A DNA stretch of 11,718 nucleotides from an uncultured Porphyromonadaceae bacterium (GTDB lineage: Bacteria; Bacteroidota; Bacteroidia; Bacteroidales; Muribaculaceae), in contig CAMWQF010000057.1 of assembly GCA_947176285.1 (NCBI GenBank), forward strand, positions 1 to 11,718. The letters are read 5' to 3'. Both the position numbers and the translations under genes were made by a program. The notes beneath the pieces were generated by a model. That model was not told the origin of the DNA. It made no database searches and was given only the letters and a program-made list of their open reading frames with translations. Positions 1-6,223 of this stretch are shown here, in pieces (position 1 is the stretch's first letter; the number at the start of each line of letters is the position of its first letter).

Positions 1-51
1 AGTGCGGCCGTCGCCCAGCTCAATGGTTTTCTTGATTGGCTGTGGTTTCAT
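1..51 (-). CDS. pnp: Polyribonucleotide nucleotidyltransferase (PNPase), N-terminal 17 codons only
   Basis: The minus strand from position 51 reads MKPQPIKKTIELGDGRT and runs off the window edge. The KTIELGDGRT segment matches the start of Bacteroidales PNPase, where it forms the first beta strand of the first RNase PH-like domain. PNPase is the 3'-5' phosphorolytic exoribonuclease of mRNA decay, acting in the cytoplasm. I chose the ATG at 49-51 because an in-frame TAA lies only about 30 nt further upstream and no other start fits. The 5' side holds a structured leader and a -7 box (separate entries). The gene is divergent to the sugar-modification operon starting at 361. Only the N-terminus is visible, so the call rests on one short motif plus the leader context; I am fairly but not fully sure. 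Confidence 0.72.
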   Translation of the reverse strand, partial: MKPQPIKKTIELGDGRT

Positions 52-96
52 TCTTTTTAAGTTCTTTCTTGTTTTTCGTTACTTTGTCGCTTCTTG

Positions 97-146
97 GCAA
101 AATAGGGCATTGAGTCGCATAGATGCCCCTCAATGCCCTATTTTGC
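97..146 (-). promoter_or_regulatory. Long perfect stem-loop in the pnp leader
   Basis: Positions 97-114 (GCAAAATAGGGCATTGAG) and 129-146 are perfect inverted repeats of 18 bp around a 14-nt loop, and the loop itself contains GCAT-AG-ATGC. If transcription of pnp starts just downstream of the -7 box at 157-164, the mRNA begins with this stem, about 45 nt before the start codon. No U-run follows, so it is unlikely to be a simple terminator. In E. coli, a 5' leader stem of pnp is cut by RNase III and used for autoregulation by PNPase; a similar role here is inference. Confidence 0.6.
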
Positions 147-156
147 GTTCTGAGTG

Positions 157-164
157 CAAAGATA
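157..164 (-). promoter_or_regulatory. Bacteroidetes -7 box of pnp
   Basis: The minus strand reads TATCTTTG, a perfect match to TAnnTTTG. There is no clear TTG at the expected -33 distance (the sequence there is TAGG-like). It lies 11 nt upstream of the leader stem, so transcription would start about at the stem's 5' base. Confidence 0.5.
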
Positions 165-217
165 ATAATAATTATCGGATTTTCCTAATATTGAGCGTTT
201 ATTTGGTGTTTTTCAGT

Positions 218-244
218 AAAAATCACCGCTACGGATGATTTTTT
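218..244. terminator. Terminator-like hairpin between divergent promoters
   Basis: AAAAATCA CCG CTA CGG A TGATTTTTT forms an 11-bp stem with one bulged A (235) and a CTA loop. A T-run follows on the plus strand (239-244) and on the minus strand. It sits between the pnp -7 box and the promoter of the plus-strand operon. It may insulate the two units; no upstream plus-strand gene is visible that it would end. Confidence 0.4.
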
Positions 245-255
245 CTTGAATAATT

Positions 256-286
256 TTTGATGTTTGCTCGTTATTCGCTAATTTTA
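256..286 (+). promoter_or_regulatory. Candidate promoter of the sugar-modification operon
   Basis: TTTG (256-259), 19-nt spacer, then TAATTTTA (279-286), which matches TAnnTTTG except for the last base. The predicted start is near 292, leaving a leader of about 70 nt before the ATG at 361. Confidence 0.5.
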
Positions 287-360
287 CACTTGCATTCACA
301 TTTGCCGGTCTGCCGACAGTTGTGGTTTGGCTTCTTTCACCAATGCTTTTTTCTATTCCA

Positions 361-783
361 ATGACTAACGATAGCGAATACCAACCTCATTTAATAAATC
401 TTTCCCGTCATCTCGACCATCGGGGAAATCTTTCAGTGGTAGAGCAGAATAAAGACATCCCTTTCGACATAGCTCGCGTATACTGGATTTATGATGTTCC
501 CGGCGGTGAGTCGAGAGATGGGCATGCGTATCGTAGAAATCAAGAATTCATCATTGCGTTGTCAGGGAATTTTGATGTGTTGGTTGAAAATGAAAGTTCA
601 CGTCGAGTTTTTACCCTCGACCGTTCATACTACGGTCTTTACGTTCCCTCCGGATGCTGGAGGGAGTTGTCTAATTTTTCCACGAACTCCGTCGCATTGG
701 TTTTGGCATCCACTCCTTATGATTATAATGATTATATCTTTAATTATTCGGAGTTTTGTAGAGATTATCTTAAATCACAATAA
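361..783 (+). CDS. FdtA/QdtA-type sugar 3,4-ketoisomerase cupin, degenerate active site
   Basis: A 140-residue single-domain cupin of the FdtA/QdtA/WxcM-like family (dTDP-4-keto-6-deoxyglucose 3,4-ketoisomerases). The family signature is clear: RGNLSVVE (21-28), RVYWIYDVPGGESRDGHAY (39-57), then the beta-roll ending LVLASTPYDYNDYI. I start at ATG 361 rather than GTG 322 or ATG 343 because this gives 140 residues, exactly the length of the next gene, and aligns the two from their N-termini. The family's catalytic HAHR motif is HAYR here: His55 is kept but the second histidine is Tyr57. In FdtA both histidines are implicated in catalysis, so this copy may be inactive, altered in specificity, or a structural partner of its neighbour. 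It is the first gene of the operon, 5 nt upstream of its paralogue. Confidence 0.85.
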   Translation: MTNDSEYQPHLINLSRHLDHRGNLSVVEQNKDIPFDIARVYWIYDVPGGESRDGHAYRRNQEFIIALSGNFDVLVENESSRRVFTLDRSYYGLYVPSGCWRELSNFSTNSVALVLASTPYDYNDYIFNYSEFCRDYLKSQ

Positions 784-788
784 TCAAG

Positions 789-1211
789 ATGAAAGCTTCT
801 ACTGTATATGATTGCTCAGTGATAGAACTTGGCAGTTTTGCAAGCGACAGGCGTGGCAATATGTCGGTTGTTGAAAACGGCAAGACCCTTCCTTTCGATG
901 TGAAAAGAGTATACTATGTGTATGATGTGCCGGGGGGGGAAGAACGTGGCGGTCATGCTCATCGCTCACTTTATCAGTTGATAATAGCTGTGAGTGGAAG
1001 TTTCTCTGTTACTCTTGATGATGGGCACATAAAACGCACATTTCTGCTTAACCGCCCTTATCGAGGACTCCTTGTAGTGCCCGGTCTGTGGCGAACCATC
1101 GAGGATTTCTCATCCGGAGCCGTGTGTTTGGTGCTCGCCTCTTCAGAATACGATGAGGATGACTATATAAGGGATTATGATTCATTTGTAAACCTTAAGA
1201 TTAATGGCTGA
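789..1211 (+). CDS. FdtA/QdtA-type sugar-nucleotide 3,4-ketoisomerase cupin
   Basis: A 140-residue paralogue of the preceding gene with the complete family signature: RRGNMSVVE (21-29), KRVYYVYDVPGGEERGGHAHR (39-59) and LVLASSEYDEDDYI near the end. His56 and His58 of HAHR are both present, as expected for an active ketoisomerase. The family isomerises dTDP-4-keto-6-deoxyglucose to the 3-keto isomer, the step before a PLP aminotransferase makes a 3-amino-3,6-dideoxyhexose for O-antigen, S-layer or capsule glycans. Cytoplasmic; family members dimerise. The stop overlaps the start of the next gene by 8 bp, so translational coupling is likely. FdtA and QdtA differ in product stereochemistry and I cannot tell them apart here, so no symbol is given. 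No aminotransferase is encoded in the operon. Confidence 0.88.
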   Translation: MKASTVYDCSVIELGSFASDRRGNMSVVENGKTLPFDVKRVYYVYDVPGGEERGGHAHRSLYQLIIAVSGSFSVTLDDGHIKRTFLLNRPYRGLLVVPGLWRTIEDFSSGAVCLVLASSEYDEDDYIRDYDSFVNLKING

Positions 1212-2178
1212 TTTTCAACTTATTCGCTACGACTCCTCTTGGAAGAATAGATGGGATGCCTTTATAGAAGTCTCTAAAAATGGCACATTCCTCTTCAAAA
1301 GAGACTATATGGATTATCATTCCGATAGATTTAAGGATAATTCCTTGATGTTTCTGTTGAAGAATTCTATTGTCGCGCTCCTTCCTGCTACGTCGTCAGA
1401 CCGTATGTTTTCTTCGCATGCCGGACTGACATATGGCGGCCTTGTAATGTCAAGGAACATAACTGCGGTTGAAGTGATTGAAATATTTCGGCTTTTGATG
1501 TCTTATTTGTCTGATAATGGATTTCTGAAGTTTATTTATAAGCCAATTCCTCACATCTATCATGAAATTCCTGCTGAAGAAGACCTTTACGCTCTTTTCC
1601 GCATGAATGCCGCGCTTGTAGCACGAGGTTTGTCGTCTGCTATTCTTCAGAGTGATAGGCTCAAGTTTAGGAATATCAGAAAATATGGAATCAAAAAAGC
1701 ACTCAAAAATGGAGTGGTTGTTGAGAAAAGTTCAGACTTCTCTTCTTTTTGGAAAATTTTAGAGACAAATTTGACTGAAAGACATGGGTTGCTGCCAGTG
1801 CATAACCTTGAAGAGATTACGCTTCTTCGAAATAGATTTCCCAATGAAATAAATTTATATGAGGCAAAGATAGGGGAAGAAGTTTTAGCCGGAGTTGTGG
1901 TTTACAATACTAAGTTAGTGGCGCATTCGCAATATATCGCGGCATCCCCAAAAGGAAGAGAATTAGGGGCACTCGATTTGATTTTTGATTATCTGATTTG
2001 TAATGTCTATTCCGAATCAAGATTTTTCGATTTCGGCATTTCTACGGAGAGGGATGGATGGTTTTTAAATGAGTCTCTGATTTATCAGAAAGAAGGATTT
2101 GGAGGGCGTGCAATTTGCTACGACAGATATGAAATTGACGTGGATAAGTTTAACCCTTTTGATATGGATCCCAAGTAG
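1204..2178 (+). CDS. FemAB/GNAT-like acyltransferase
   Basis: A 324-residue protein resembling the GNAT/FemAB-like acyltransferases that sit in Bacteroidetes glycan loci. The C-terminal half shows the usual landmarks: VLAGVVVY (227-234), a GALDLIFDYLI helix (255-265), FFDFGIST (274-281) and YQKEGFGGRA (294-303), corresponding to the acyl-CoA-binding fold and the closing KxGFGG segment. There is no signal peptide or membrane segment, so it is probably cytoplasmic. The start ATG lies inside the end of the ketoisomerase gene (8-bp overlap), and the stop is 2 nt before the MBOAT gene. By context it probably acylates an amino sugar or nucleotide sugar made with the ketoisomerase; the substrate is unknown. 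An alternative is a peptidyl/amino-acyl transferase role as in true FemAB. The family-level call is firm, the function is inference. Confidence 0.7.
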   Translation: MADFQLIRYDSSWKNRWDAFIEVSKNGTFLFKRDYMDYHSDRFKDNSLMFLLKNSIVALLPATSSDRMFSSHAGLTYGGLVMSRNITAVEVIEIFRLLMSYLSDNGFLKFIYKPIPHIYHEIPAEEDLYALFRMNAALVARGLSSAILQSDRLKFRNIRKYGIKKALKNGVVVEKSSDFSSFWKILETNLTERHGLLPVHNLEEITLLRNRFPNEINLYEAKIGEEVLAGVVVYNTKLVAHSQYIAASPKGRELGALDLIFDYLICNVYSESRFFDFGISTERDGWFLNESLIYQKEGFGGRAICYDRYEIDVDKFNPFDMDPK

Positions 2179-2180
2179 AG

Positions 2181-3620
2181 ATGCTTTTCAATTCATTTGA
2201 ATTCCTGATATTCCTTCCTATTGTATTTCTGCTGTATTGGAAAGTATGCAAGTCTGGAAGAGACAAGAATATTTTGCTATTGATATCAAGCTATGTCTTC
2301 TATGGCTGGTGGAATGTTCGCTTGCTGTTGCTGATATTTTTAGTGACTCTTGTCGCATACATAGGGGGTCGTGTTGTTGGGGCTGACAGGTCGTCTAAAT
2401 CTGTACGCAAGGCTGCTCTCATTATAGTCATTATAATGAATATCGCCACATTGGTGGCTTTTAAGTACTACGGATTTTTTGCCTCCAGTTTTGTCAGGGT
2501 GCTTAATGCCGTAGGTTTCACTCCCGACATTCCGACTCTTAATCTTATTCTTCCTGTTGGCATTTCTTTTTATTCTTTCCAGGCAATAAGTTATGTAATT
2601 GACGTATATCGGCGGAAGATTTCGGCAACGCATGATGTCCTTGCGTTTTTTGTATTCATATGTTTTTTCCCCCAGTTGGTGGCAGGCCCTATAGAGCGGG
2701 CATCAAACATATTGCCCCAGTTCATTCGTGACAAACGCCGTTTTTCCTACAAGCGAGGTGTGAGTGGAATGCAGTTGATTCTATGGGGACTTTTCAAGAA
2801 AATGATAATTGCCGATAACGCTGCAGAAGCCGTAAATGTGATTTTTACACAATGGGAAAGCATCGGTACGATAAATCTATGGATGGGGGCAATTCTCTTT
2901 TCATTTCAAATTTACGGTGATTTTTCAGGATATTCAGATATTGCTATAGGCAGTTCACGACTGTTTGGAATTGATCTGATGAAAAATTTCAATCTCCCGT
3001 ACTTTTCGCGAGATATAGTTGATTTTTGGAAAAGATGGCACATATCGCTTACTTCATGGTTTCGCGATTATTTGTATATTCCTCTTGGTGGCAATAGGCA
3101 AGGGAAGGGCAAGGCAATTAGGAATACATTCATTGTTTTTCTTGTCAGCGGACTTTGGCATGGAGCAAATTTTACTTACATAGCATGGGGTGCTTACCAT
3201 GCCATCTTGCATATTCCTGTAAAATTCTTTCGCAAGAGTGGCGCTAATGATGTAAGAAAAACCGACAATAGATTATCTTTTTTTAGCGATGCTTTTTGGA
3301 TGGGGATCACATTCTTTCTTGTTATGATCGGTTGGGTCATATTCCGTGCGGAAAGCACAACAGCTGCATTTTCTTACATTGGTGCGATGTTCAGTAGTTT
3401 CACTCCGTCAAAATATATAATTGGGAAAATTCCTTTATTGTGGTGCGTTGTTTTGATTGTCATTGAATGGCGAACGCGATTTAATGAAAATCCTCTTTCC
3501 TTACCCTATAAGGGCATATGGAAAAATGCTTTTGTCAGATGGACGGCATATGTTGTCATTTTTCTGATTTGTCTGTTCTTTGCAGGCTCCCCTCAGGAAT
3601 TCATTTATTTTAGATTTTGA
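2181..3620 (+). CDS. MBOAT-family membrane-bound O-acyltransferase (AlgI/DltB/PatA type)
   Basis: A 479-residue polytopic membrane protein. The N-terminus MLFNSFEFLIFLPIVFLLYW is the classic AlgI-like opening. FYSFQAISYVIDVYR (129-143), FFPQLVAGPIERA (162-174), DFSGYSDIAIG (247-257) and FWKRWHISLTSWFRDYLYIP (282-301) follow in family order. The invariant MBOAT histidine is His327 in SGLWHGANFTY; His287 in RWHIS is the other conserved one. Such enzymes pass acyl groups, usually acetyl, through the inner membrane to glycans such as alginate, peptidoglycan or LPS. The length is normal for the family. It starts 2 nt after the acyltransferase gene, and an SGNH-like partner follows 7 nt after its stop, the usual MBOAT-SGNH pairing. 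The glycan acceptor cannot be read from the sequence. Confidence 0.93.
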   Translation: MLFNSFEFLIFLPIVFLLYWKVCKSGRDKNILLLISSYVFYGWWNVRLLLLIFLVTLVAYIGGRVVGADRSSKSVRKAALIIVIIMNIATLVAFKYYGFFASSFVRVLNAVGFTPDIPTLNLILPVGISFYSFQAISYVIDVYRRKISATHDVLAFFVFICFFPQLVAGPIERASNILPQFIRDKRRFSYKRGVSGMQLILWGLFKKMIIADNAAEAVNVIFTQWESIGTINLWMGAILFSFQIYGDFSGYSDIAIGSSRLFGIDLMKNFNLPYFSRDIVDFWKRWHISLTSWFRDYLYIPLGGNRQGKGKAIRNTFIVFLVSGLWHGANFTYIAWGAYHAILHIPVKFFRKSGANDVRKTDNRLSFFSDAFWMGITFFLVMIGWVIFRAESTTAAFSYIGAMFSSFTPSKYIIGKIPLLWCVVLIVIEWRTRFNENPLSLPYKGIWKNAFVRWTAYVVIFLICLFFAGSPQEFIYFRF

Positions 3621-3627
3621 GGCTCTC

Positions 3628-4551
3628 ATGAATAAATTTTTGCGCAACACATTTGTTTTTTCATCTATCATTATAGTGATTCTTGCCATCTTGGAGTTGG
3701 TGGCTCGCTCCTTGCCGACATCATATTCCTACAAGAATGATTGGATAAGAGATAATGGAGATAAGGTCAAGAATTTGATTTTAGGTTCATCGCACACCTA
3801 TTATGGAGTGCGCCCCGATGTGTTGGGCGACAGTACGTTTAATCTTGCAAATGTCTCGCAAACACCGGAATATGATTTGGCGCTCCTTGAACACTACTTG
3901 CCGTTGATGCCCAATATCAAGAGAGTGATAATGCCGGTTTCTTATTTCACATTCAGAGATCCCAAGATAGAAAAAGGGGATGAATGGATGTTGGCAGTAA
4001 GATACAAGATTCATATGGGGTTGCCTTTGCATTCTGATTTTTCCATATATAATCTCGAGATAGCAGATTTTGATGCCTATAAAGGGAAGTTGAAGAACTT
4101 GATATTTAAAGAGCCCTCTAATAAATGTGATTCTCTCGGTTTTGGGTTAGGCTTTACCCTGGCTGCTCGAGACGACCGATGGAAAGAAATCAGTGTGGCA
4201 AGGGCTGAAAAACATACGCTTTCCAATCCCGGACGTTTTGATGAGGTCAGGGAAGTCCATGAAAGACTTGTGAATCTAGCGAAAAAACATGATATAGATG
4301 TAGTGTTGATCACTACTCCTTCCTGGCATGCTTATACATCCGCACTCGATTGCGTTCAACTTGCAGAAATGTATGAAGGAATAGAAGATCTGCTGAAAAA
4401 TGAAAGGGTAGTATATTATGATTTCTTGAAAGATGAGCGTTTCGAAGATTCTGATTTTTATGATCCTGATCATCTTAATGATATAGGAGCGAGAAAATTG
4501 ACCCGGATTATAGCAGATACCCTATCATCTTTAGGCCGTAAGACTTATTGA
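3628..4551 (+). CDS. Membrane-anchored SGNH-like protein, partner of the MBOAT
   Basis: A 307-residue protein with an N-terminal signal anchor (hydrophobic 9-27) and then an extracytoplasmic domain. LILGSSHTYYG (50-60) is the GDSL-like nucleophile block, and YDPDHLNDIGARKL (278-291) is block V, with Asp279 and His282 as the DxxH dyad. Proteins of this build (AlgJ/AlgX, DltD, PatB) work with an MBOAT to move acyl groups onto a periplasmic or cell-surface glycan. I choose ATG 3628, not an upstream in-frame ATG at 3580 inside the MBOAT gene, because 3628 is preceded by TGAGG and puts the membrane anchor at the N-terminus. It is the last gene of the operon; its 3' end overlaps the 3' end of convergent xerC by 7 bp. 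It could instead be an esterase. Confidence 0.78.
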   Translation: MNKFLRNTFVFSSIIIVILAILELVARSLPTSYSYKNDWIRDNGDKVKNLILGSSHTYYGVRPDVLGDSTFNLANVSQTPEYDLALLEHYLPLMPNIKRVIMPVSYFTFRDPKIEKGDEWMLAVRYKIHMGLPLHSDFSIYNLEIADFDAYKGKLKNLIFKEPSNKCDSLGFGLGFTLAARDDRWKEISVARAEKHTLSNPGRFDEVREVHERLVNLAKKHDIDVVLITTPSWHAYTSALDCVQLAEMYEGIEDLLKNERVVYYDFLKDERFEDSDFYDPDHLNDIGARKLTRIIADTLSSLGRKTY

Positions 4552-5453
4552 TTTTTAGGTTTTTGTGCAGTTTCTTTCGATCTCGGATGAGCGTGCTCGT
4601 ATGCCTTTTTTAATTCGGCAAAAGAAAGATGCGTGTAGATCTGTGTAGATTGGAGCGAGGCATGTCCTAAAAGTTCTTTTACAGAGTTTATTTCGGCTCC
4701 TCCGTTCAAAAGAGACGTGGCGAAAGTGTGGCGAAGGGAGTGAGGACTCTTGTGTGTTGCTCCTGTGCCAGCAAGTAGTTTATGCACTATTATATAAATC
4801 GCCCCTCCCGTCAGTTTTCCTCTGTTGGAGCATATTAGAGGGGCTGGTGATGAGAATGAATACATTCCATCTCGGATAGTCTGCCATTCGCGTATTTCTG
4901 CTAATAGTTCATCTGCTACCGGGATGATTCTCGTCTTGTCGCGCTTGCCATGCACTCTAATCTCCTTTGCATGGAAATCCACATCGGCATCTGTGATTTT
5001 TGCTAGTTCATCACGTCGAATGCCACATGAATATAGAATGTTGATAATAAGTTTATTGCGAATGTTGAGGGCAGGATTCTCTCCCGGAATAGGATTAGCA
5101 AGTAATTCTTCCATCTCCTGATCCCTGACATATTCCGGAAGTTTCCTGCCAATCTTGGCAAGTTGCACTTCGGAAGCTGGATTTTTGGAAATAATCCCCT
5201 GTTTCTGAATCCATCTGAAAAATGCACGCGCAGCCTGTGTCTTTCGGCGCAGGCTTCTTGGAGAAAGTCCGTTTCGTGACATCTGAGCCAACCACGCTCT
5301 GATATCGGCAGTTGTGATGCTTGCAGCATCATTCATGTCGGTGTCTTTGCCAAGAAACTCAGCAAATTCCCGCAAGTCGCGTCCATAAGCTTGAACTGTC
5401 AACTTGCTGCGATTAAGTTCCAGCTCCAGATATTTCAAAAACTCCTCTATCAT
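4545..5453 (-). CDS. xerC: XerC/XerD-type tyrosine recombinase
   Basis: A 302-residue tyrosine recombinase of normal Xer length. Residues 1-90 form the SAM-like core-binding domain. The catalytic domain carries the full set: Arg146 (CGIRRDEL), Lys170 (VHGKRDK), His238 and Arg241 (SPHSLRHTFAT), His264 (LLGHASLQSTQIYTH) and the nucleophile Tyr273. In Bacteroidetes a Xer recombinase of this type sits directly downstream of rpsU, as it does here, so I read it as the housekeeping dimer-resolution enzyme rather than a phage integrase. I know this neighbourhood usually continues with hpf; here the opposite-strand glycan operon takes that place and the two 3' ends overlap. A palindrome-rich stretch separates it from rpsU. 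XerC versus XerD cannot be settled from the sequence alone. Confidence 0.87.
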   Translation of the reverse strand: MIEEFLKYLELELNRSKLTVQAYGRDLREFAEFLGKDTDMNDAASITTADIRAWLAQMSRNGLSPRSLRRKTQAARAFFRWIQKQGIISKNPASEVQLAKIGRKLPEYVRDQEMEELLANPIPGENPALNIRNKLIINILYSCGIRRDELAKITDADVDFHAKEIRVHGKRDKTRIIPVADELLAEIREWQTIRDGMYSFSSPAPLICSNRGKLTGGAIYIIVHKLLAGTGATHKSPHSLRHTFATSLLNGGAEINSVKELLGHASLQSTQIYTHLSFAELKKAYEHAHPRSKETAQKPKNQ

Positions 5454-5509
5454 GATTTATTAATTAGAAAGATCAAGTCAATATTACGAGATGGTCTCTA
5501 ATATGATAA

Positions 5510-5607
5510 ATCAGGTCGGAGACCTGATGATCATGCCCAAACCCCAGACTTCAGTCTGGGGTATACCATTCAAAAGCGCAGTAGCCTCGAAGAGGCGCTT
5601 TATGGTA
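5510..5607. repeat. Cluster of palindromes, REP/RAYT-like intergenic element
   Basis: Three dyads lie side by side. The first is ATCAGGTC-GGA-GACCTGAT (5510-5528). The second is ACCCCAGACT-TC-AGTCTGGGGT (5541-5562). The third is nested: TACCAT/ATGGTA (5564-5569 and 5602-5607) enclosing AAAGCGC/GCGCTTT (5573-5579 and 5595-5601) and CTC-GAA-GAG. The innermost hairpin is directly preceded by GTAG (5581-5584), the tetranucleotide that marks REP sequences mobilised by RAYT transposases. ATGATCAT (5527-5534) is a further palindrome. No U-run follows, so these are not ordinary terminators. No transposase is present, so this would be a non-autonomous copy. Confidence 0.5.
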
Positions 5608-5644
5608 ATTCTATTTGAAACCCAGTGTCAAATTTTGAGTCAAG

Positions 5645-5680
5645 AATAAAAAAAGAGTCGTTTCCATAAAAACAACTCTT
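5645..5680 (-). terminator. Rho-independent terminator of rpsU
   Basis: On the minus strand AAGAGTTGTTT (5680-5670) pairs with AAACGACTCTT (5663-5653), with one G-U pair and a 6-nt loop, followed directly by a T-run (5652-5648). It lies about 30 nt after the rpsU stop. Confidence 0.85.
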
Positions 5681-5711
5681 CTATATTAGTATCGTAGTGT
5701 AGGCAGGTCGA

Positions 5712-5903
5712 TTACTCCTCGTTCTGACGCAACTGCTGCACGTAGATAGCCTTAATCATTTTCTTACGGTTAGTAACTGATGGCTTTTCAAATGCCTGAC
5801 GGCTGCGGAGTTCTTTTACGATTCCAGTGCGTTCGAATTTACGCTTGAATTTCTTGAGGGCTTTTTCGATGTTTTCGCCTTCTTTTACGGGTACGATAAT
5901 CAT
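5712..5903 (-). CDS. rpsU: Small ribosomal subunit protein bS21
   Basis: A 63-residue basic protein beginning MIIVPVKEGENIEKALKKFKR and continuing with FERTGIVKELRSRQAFEKPS, the recognisable bS21 core; the length is normal for Bacteroidetes. bS21 binds the 30S platform next to the 3' end of 16S rRNA, and in Bacteroidetes ribosomes it helps hide the anti-Shine-Dalgarno sequence. The start is preceded by an A-rich stretch (AACAAGAAAACAAAAGC) with no Shine-Dalgarno sequence, as usual in the phylum. Two good promoters lie upstream, one with a small hairpin in its leader, and a clear terminator follows, so it can be its own transcription unit. xerC lies further downstream. Confidence 0.95.
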   Translation of the reverse strand: MIIVPVKEGENIEKALKKFKRKFERTGIVKELRSRQAFEKPSVTNRKKMIKAIYVQQLRQNEE

Positions 5904-5958
5904 GCTTTTGTTTTCTTGTTTTATTAGTTTGTATTATATTTTCTGGTTGTAACAGGAG

Positions 5959-5973
5959 CGCACAATATGTGCG
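5959..5973 (-). promoter_or_regulatory. Small hairpin in the rpsU leader
   Basis: CGCACA-ATA-TGTGCG, a 6-bp stem with a 3-nt loop, lies about 10 nt inside the transcript predicted from the proximal rpsU promoter. It may shield the 5' end or take part in control; there is no U-run. Confidence 0.35.
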
Positions 5974-5990
5974 TATTCCTTTTGCGGTTG

Positions 5991-6022
5991 CAAAATTACT
6001 CATAATCTGCAACCTGACAAAA
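5991..6022 (-). promoter_or_regulatory. Proximal rpsU promoter
   Basis: On the minus strand TTTTG (6022-6018), a 19-nt spacer, then TAATTTTG (5998-5991), a perfect match to the Bacteroidetes -33/-7 pattern. The predicted leader is about 80 nt. Confidence 0.75.
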
Positions 6023-6057
6023 TTTTTCGGCTAAAAAATTGAATCTTTTCTATTTTT

Positions 6058-6084
6058 TCAGTCGTCTACAACCTCCTTCCGCAT
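6058..6084 (-). other. Eight-codon ORF containing a consensus AGGAGG, in the long rpsU leader
   Basis: The minus strand from 6084 reads ATG CGG AAG GAG GTT GTA GAC GAC TGA (MRKEVVDD). It overlaps AGGAGG (6077-6072), a full Shine-Dalgarno consensus that is rare in this phylum, but no ATG or GTG start lies at the right distance after it. It falls inside the transcript predicted from the distal promoter. It could be a leader peptide, a ribosome-binding decoy, or chance. Confidence 0.15.
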
Positions 6085-6126
6085 GATTTTTATTGTTGAT
6101 ATTATATTTTCAATCTCTTTTGACTG

Positions 6127-6158
6127 CAAAATTACGAAAAAATTCAGACTTTTCCAAA
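6127..6158 (-). promoter_or_regulatory. Distal promoter upstream of rpsU
   Basis: On the minus strand TTTG (6158-6155), a 20-nt spacer, then TAATTTTG (6134-6127). No gene starts between it and rpsU apart from an 8-codon ORF, so it probably gives a second, longer rpsU transcript (leader about 215 nt) or an unannotated small RNA. With the proximal promoter it accounts for most of the non-coding stretch 5904-6223; I see no tRNA or other known RNA there. Confidence 0.6.
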
Positions 6159-6223
6159 CGCTTTTAGTAATTAAGCATGTTCCTCATGCGCCAAAATGTG
6201 TCAAAATTCCGATTAATAGTTCA

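Noticed and set aside
2..238. Plus-strand 78-codon open frame at the left edge
   Set aside because: It runs antisense to the pnp start, through the pnp leader stem and -7 box, and has no recognisable protein features.
491..811. Plus-strand frame of 106 codons within the first cupin gene
   Set aside because: It is a shifted frame of a gene with clear family motifs and has no motifs of its own.
4545..5453. Reading the tyrosine recombinase as a phage or island integrase
   Set aside because: Its length, full Xer-type catalytic set and position next to rpsU fit the housekeeping Xer recombinase; no att sites or phage genes are visible.
5510..5607. The palindrome cluster as a tRNA or a standard terminator
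   Set aside because: No cloverleaf or T-loop sequence can be drawn and none of the stems is followed by a T-run; the rpsU terminator is clearly at 5645-5680.
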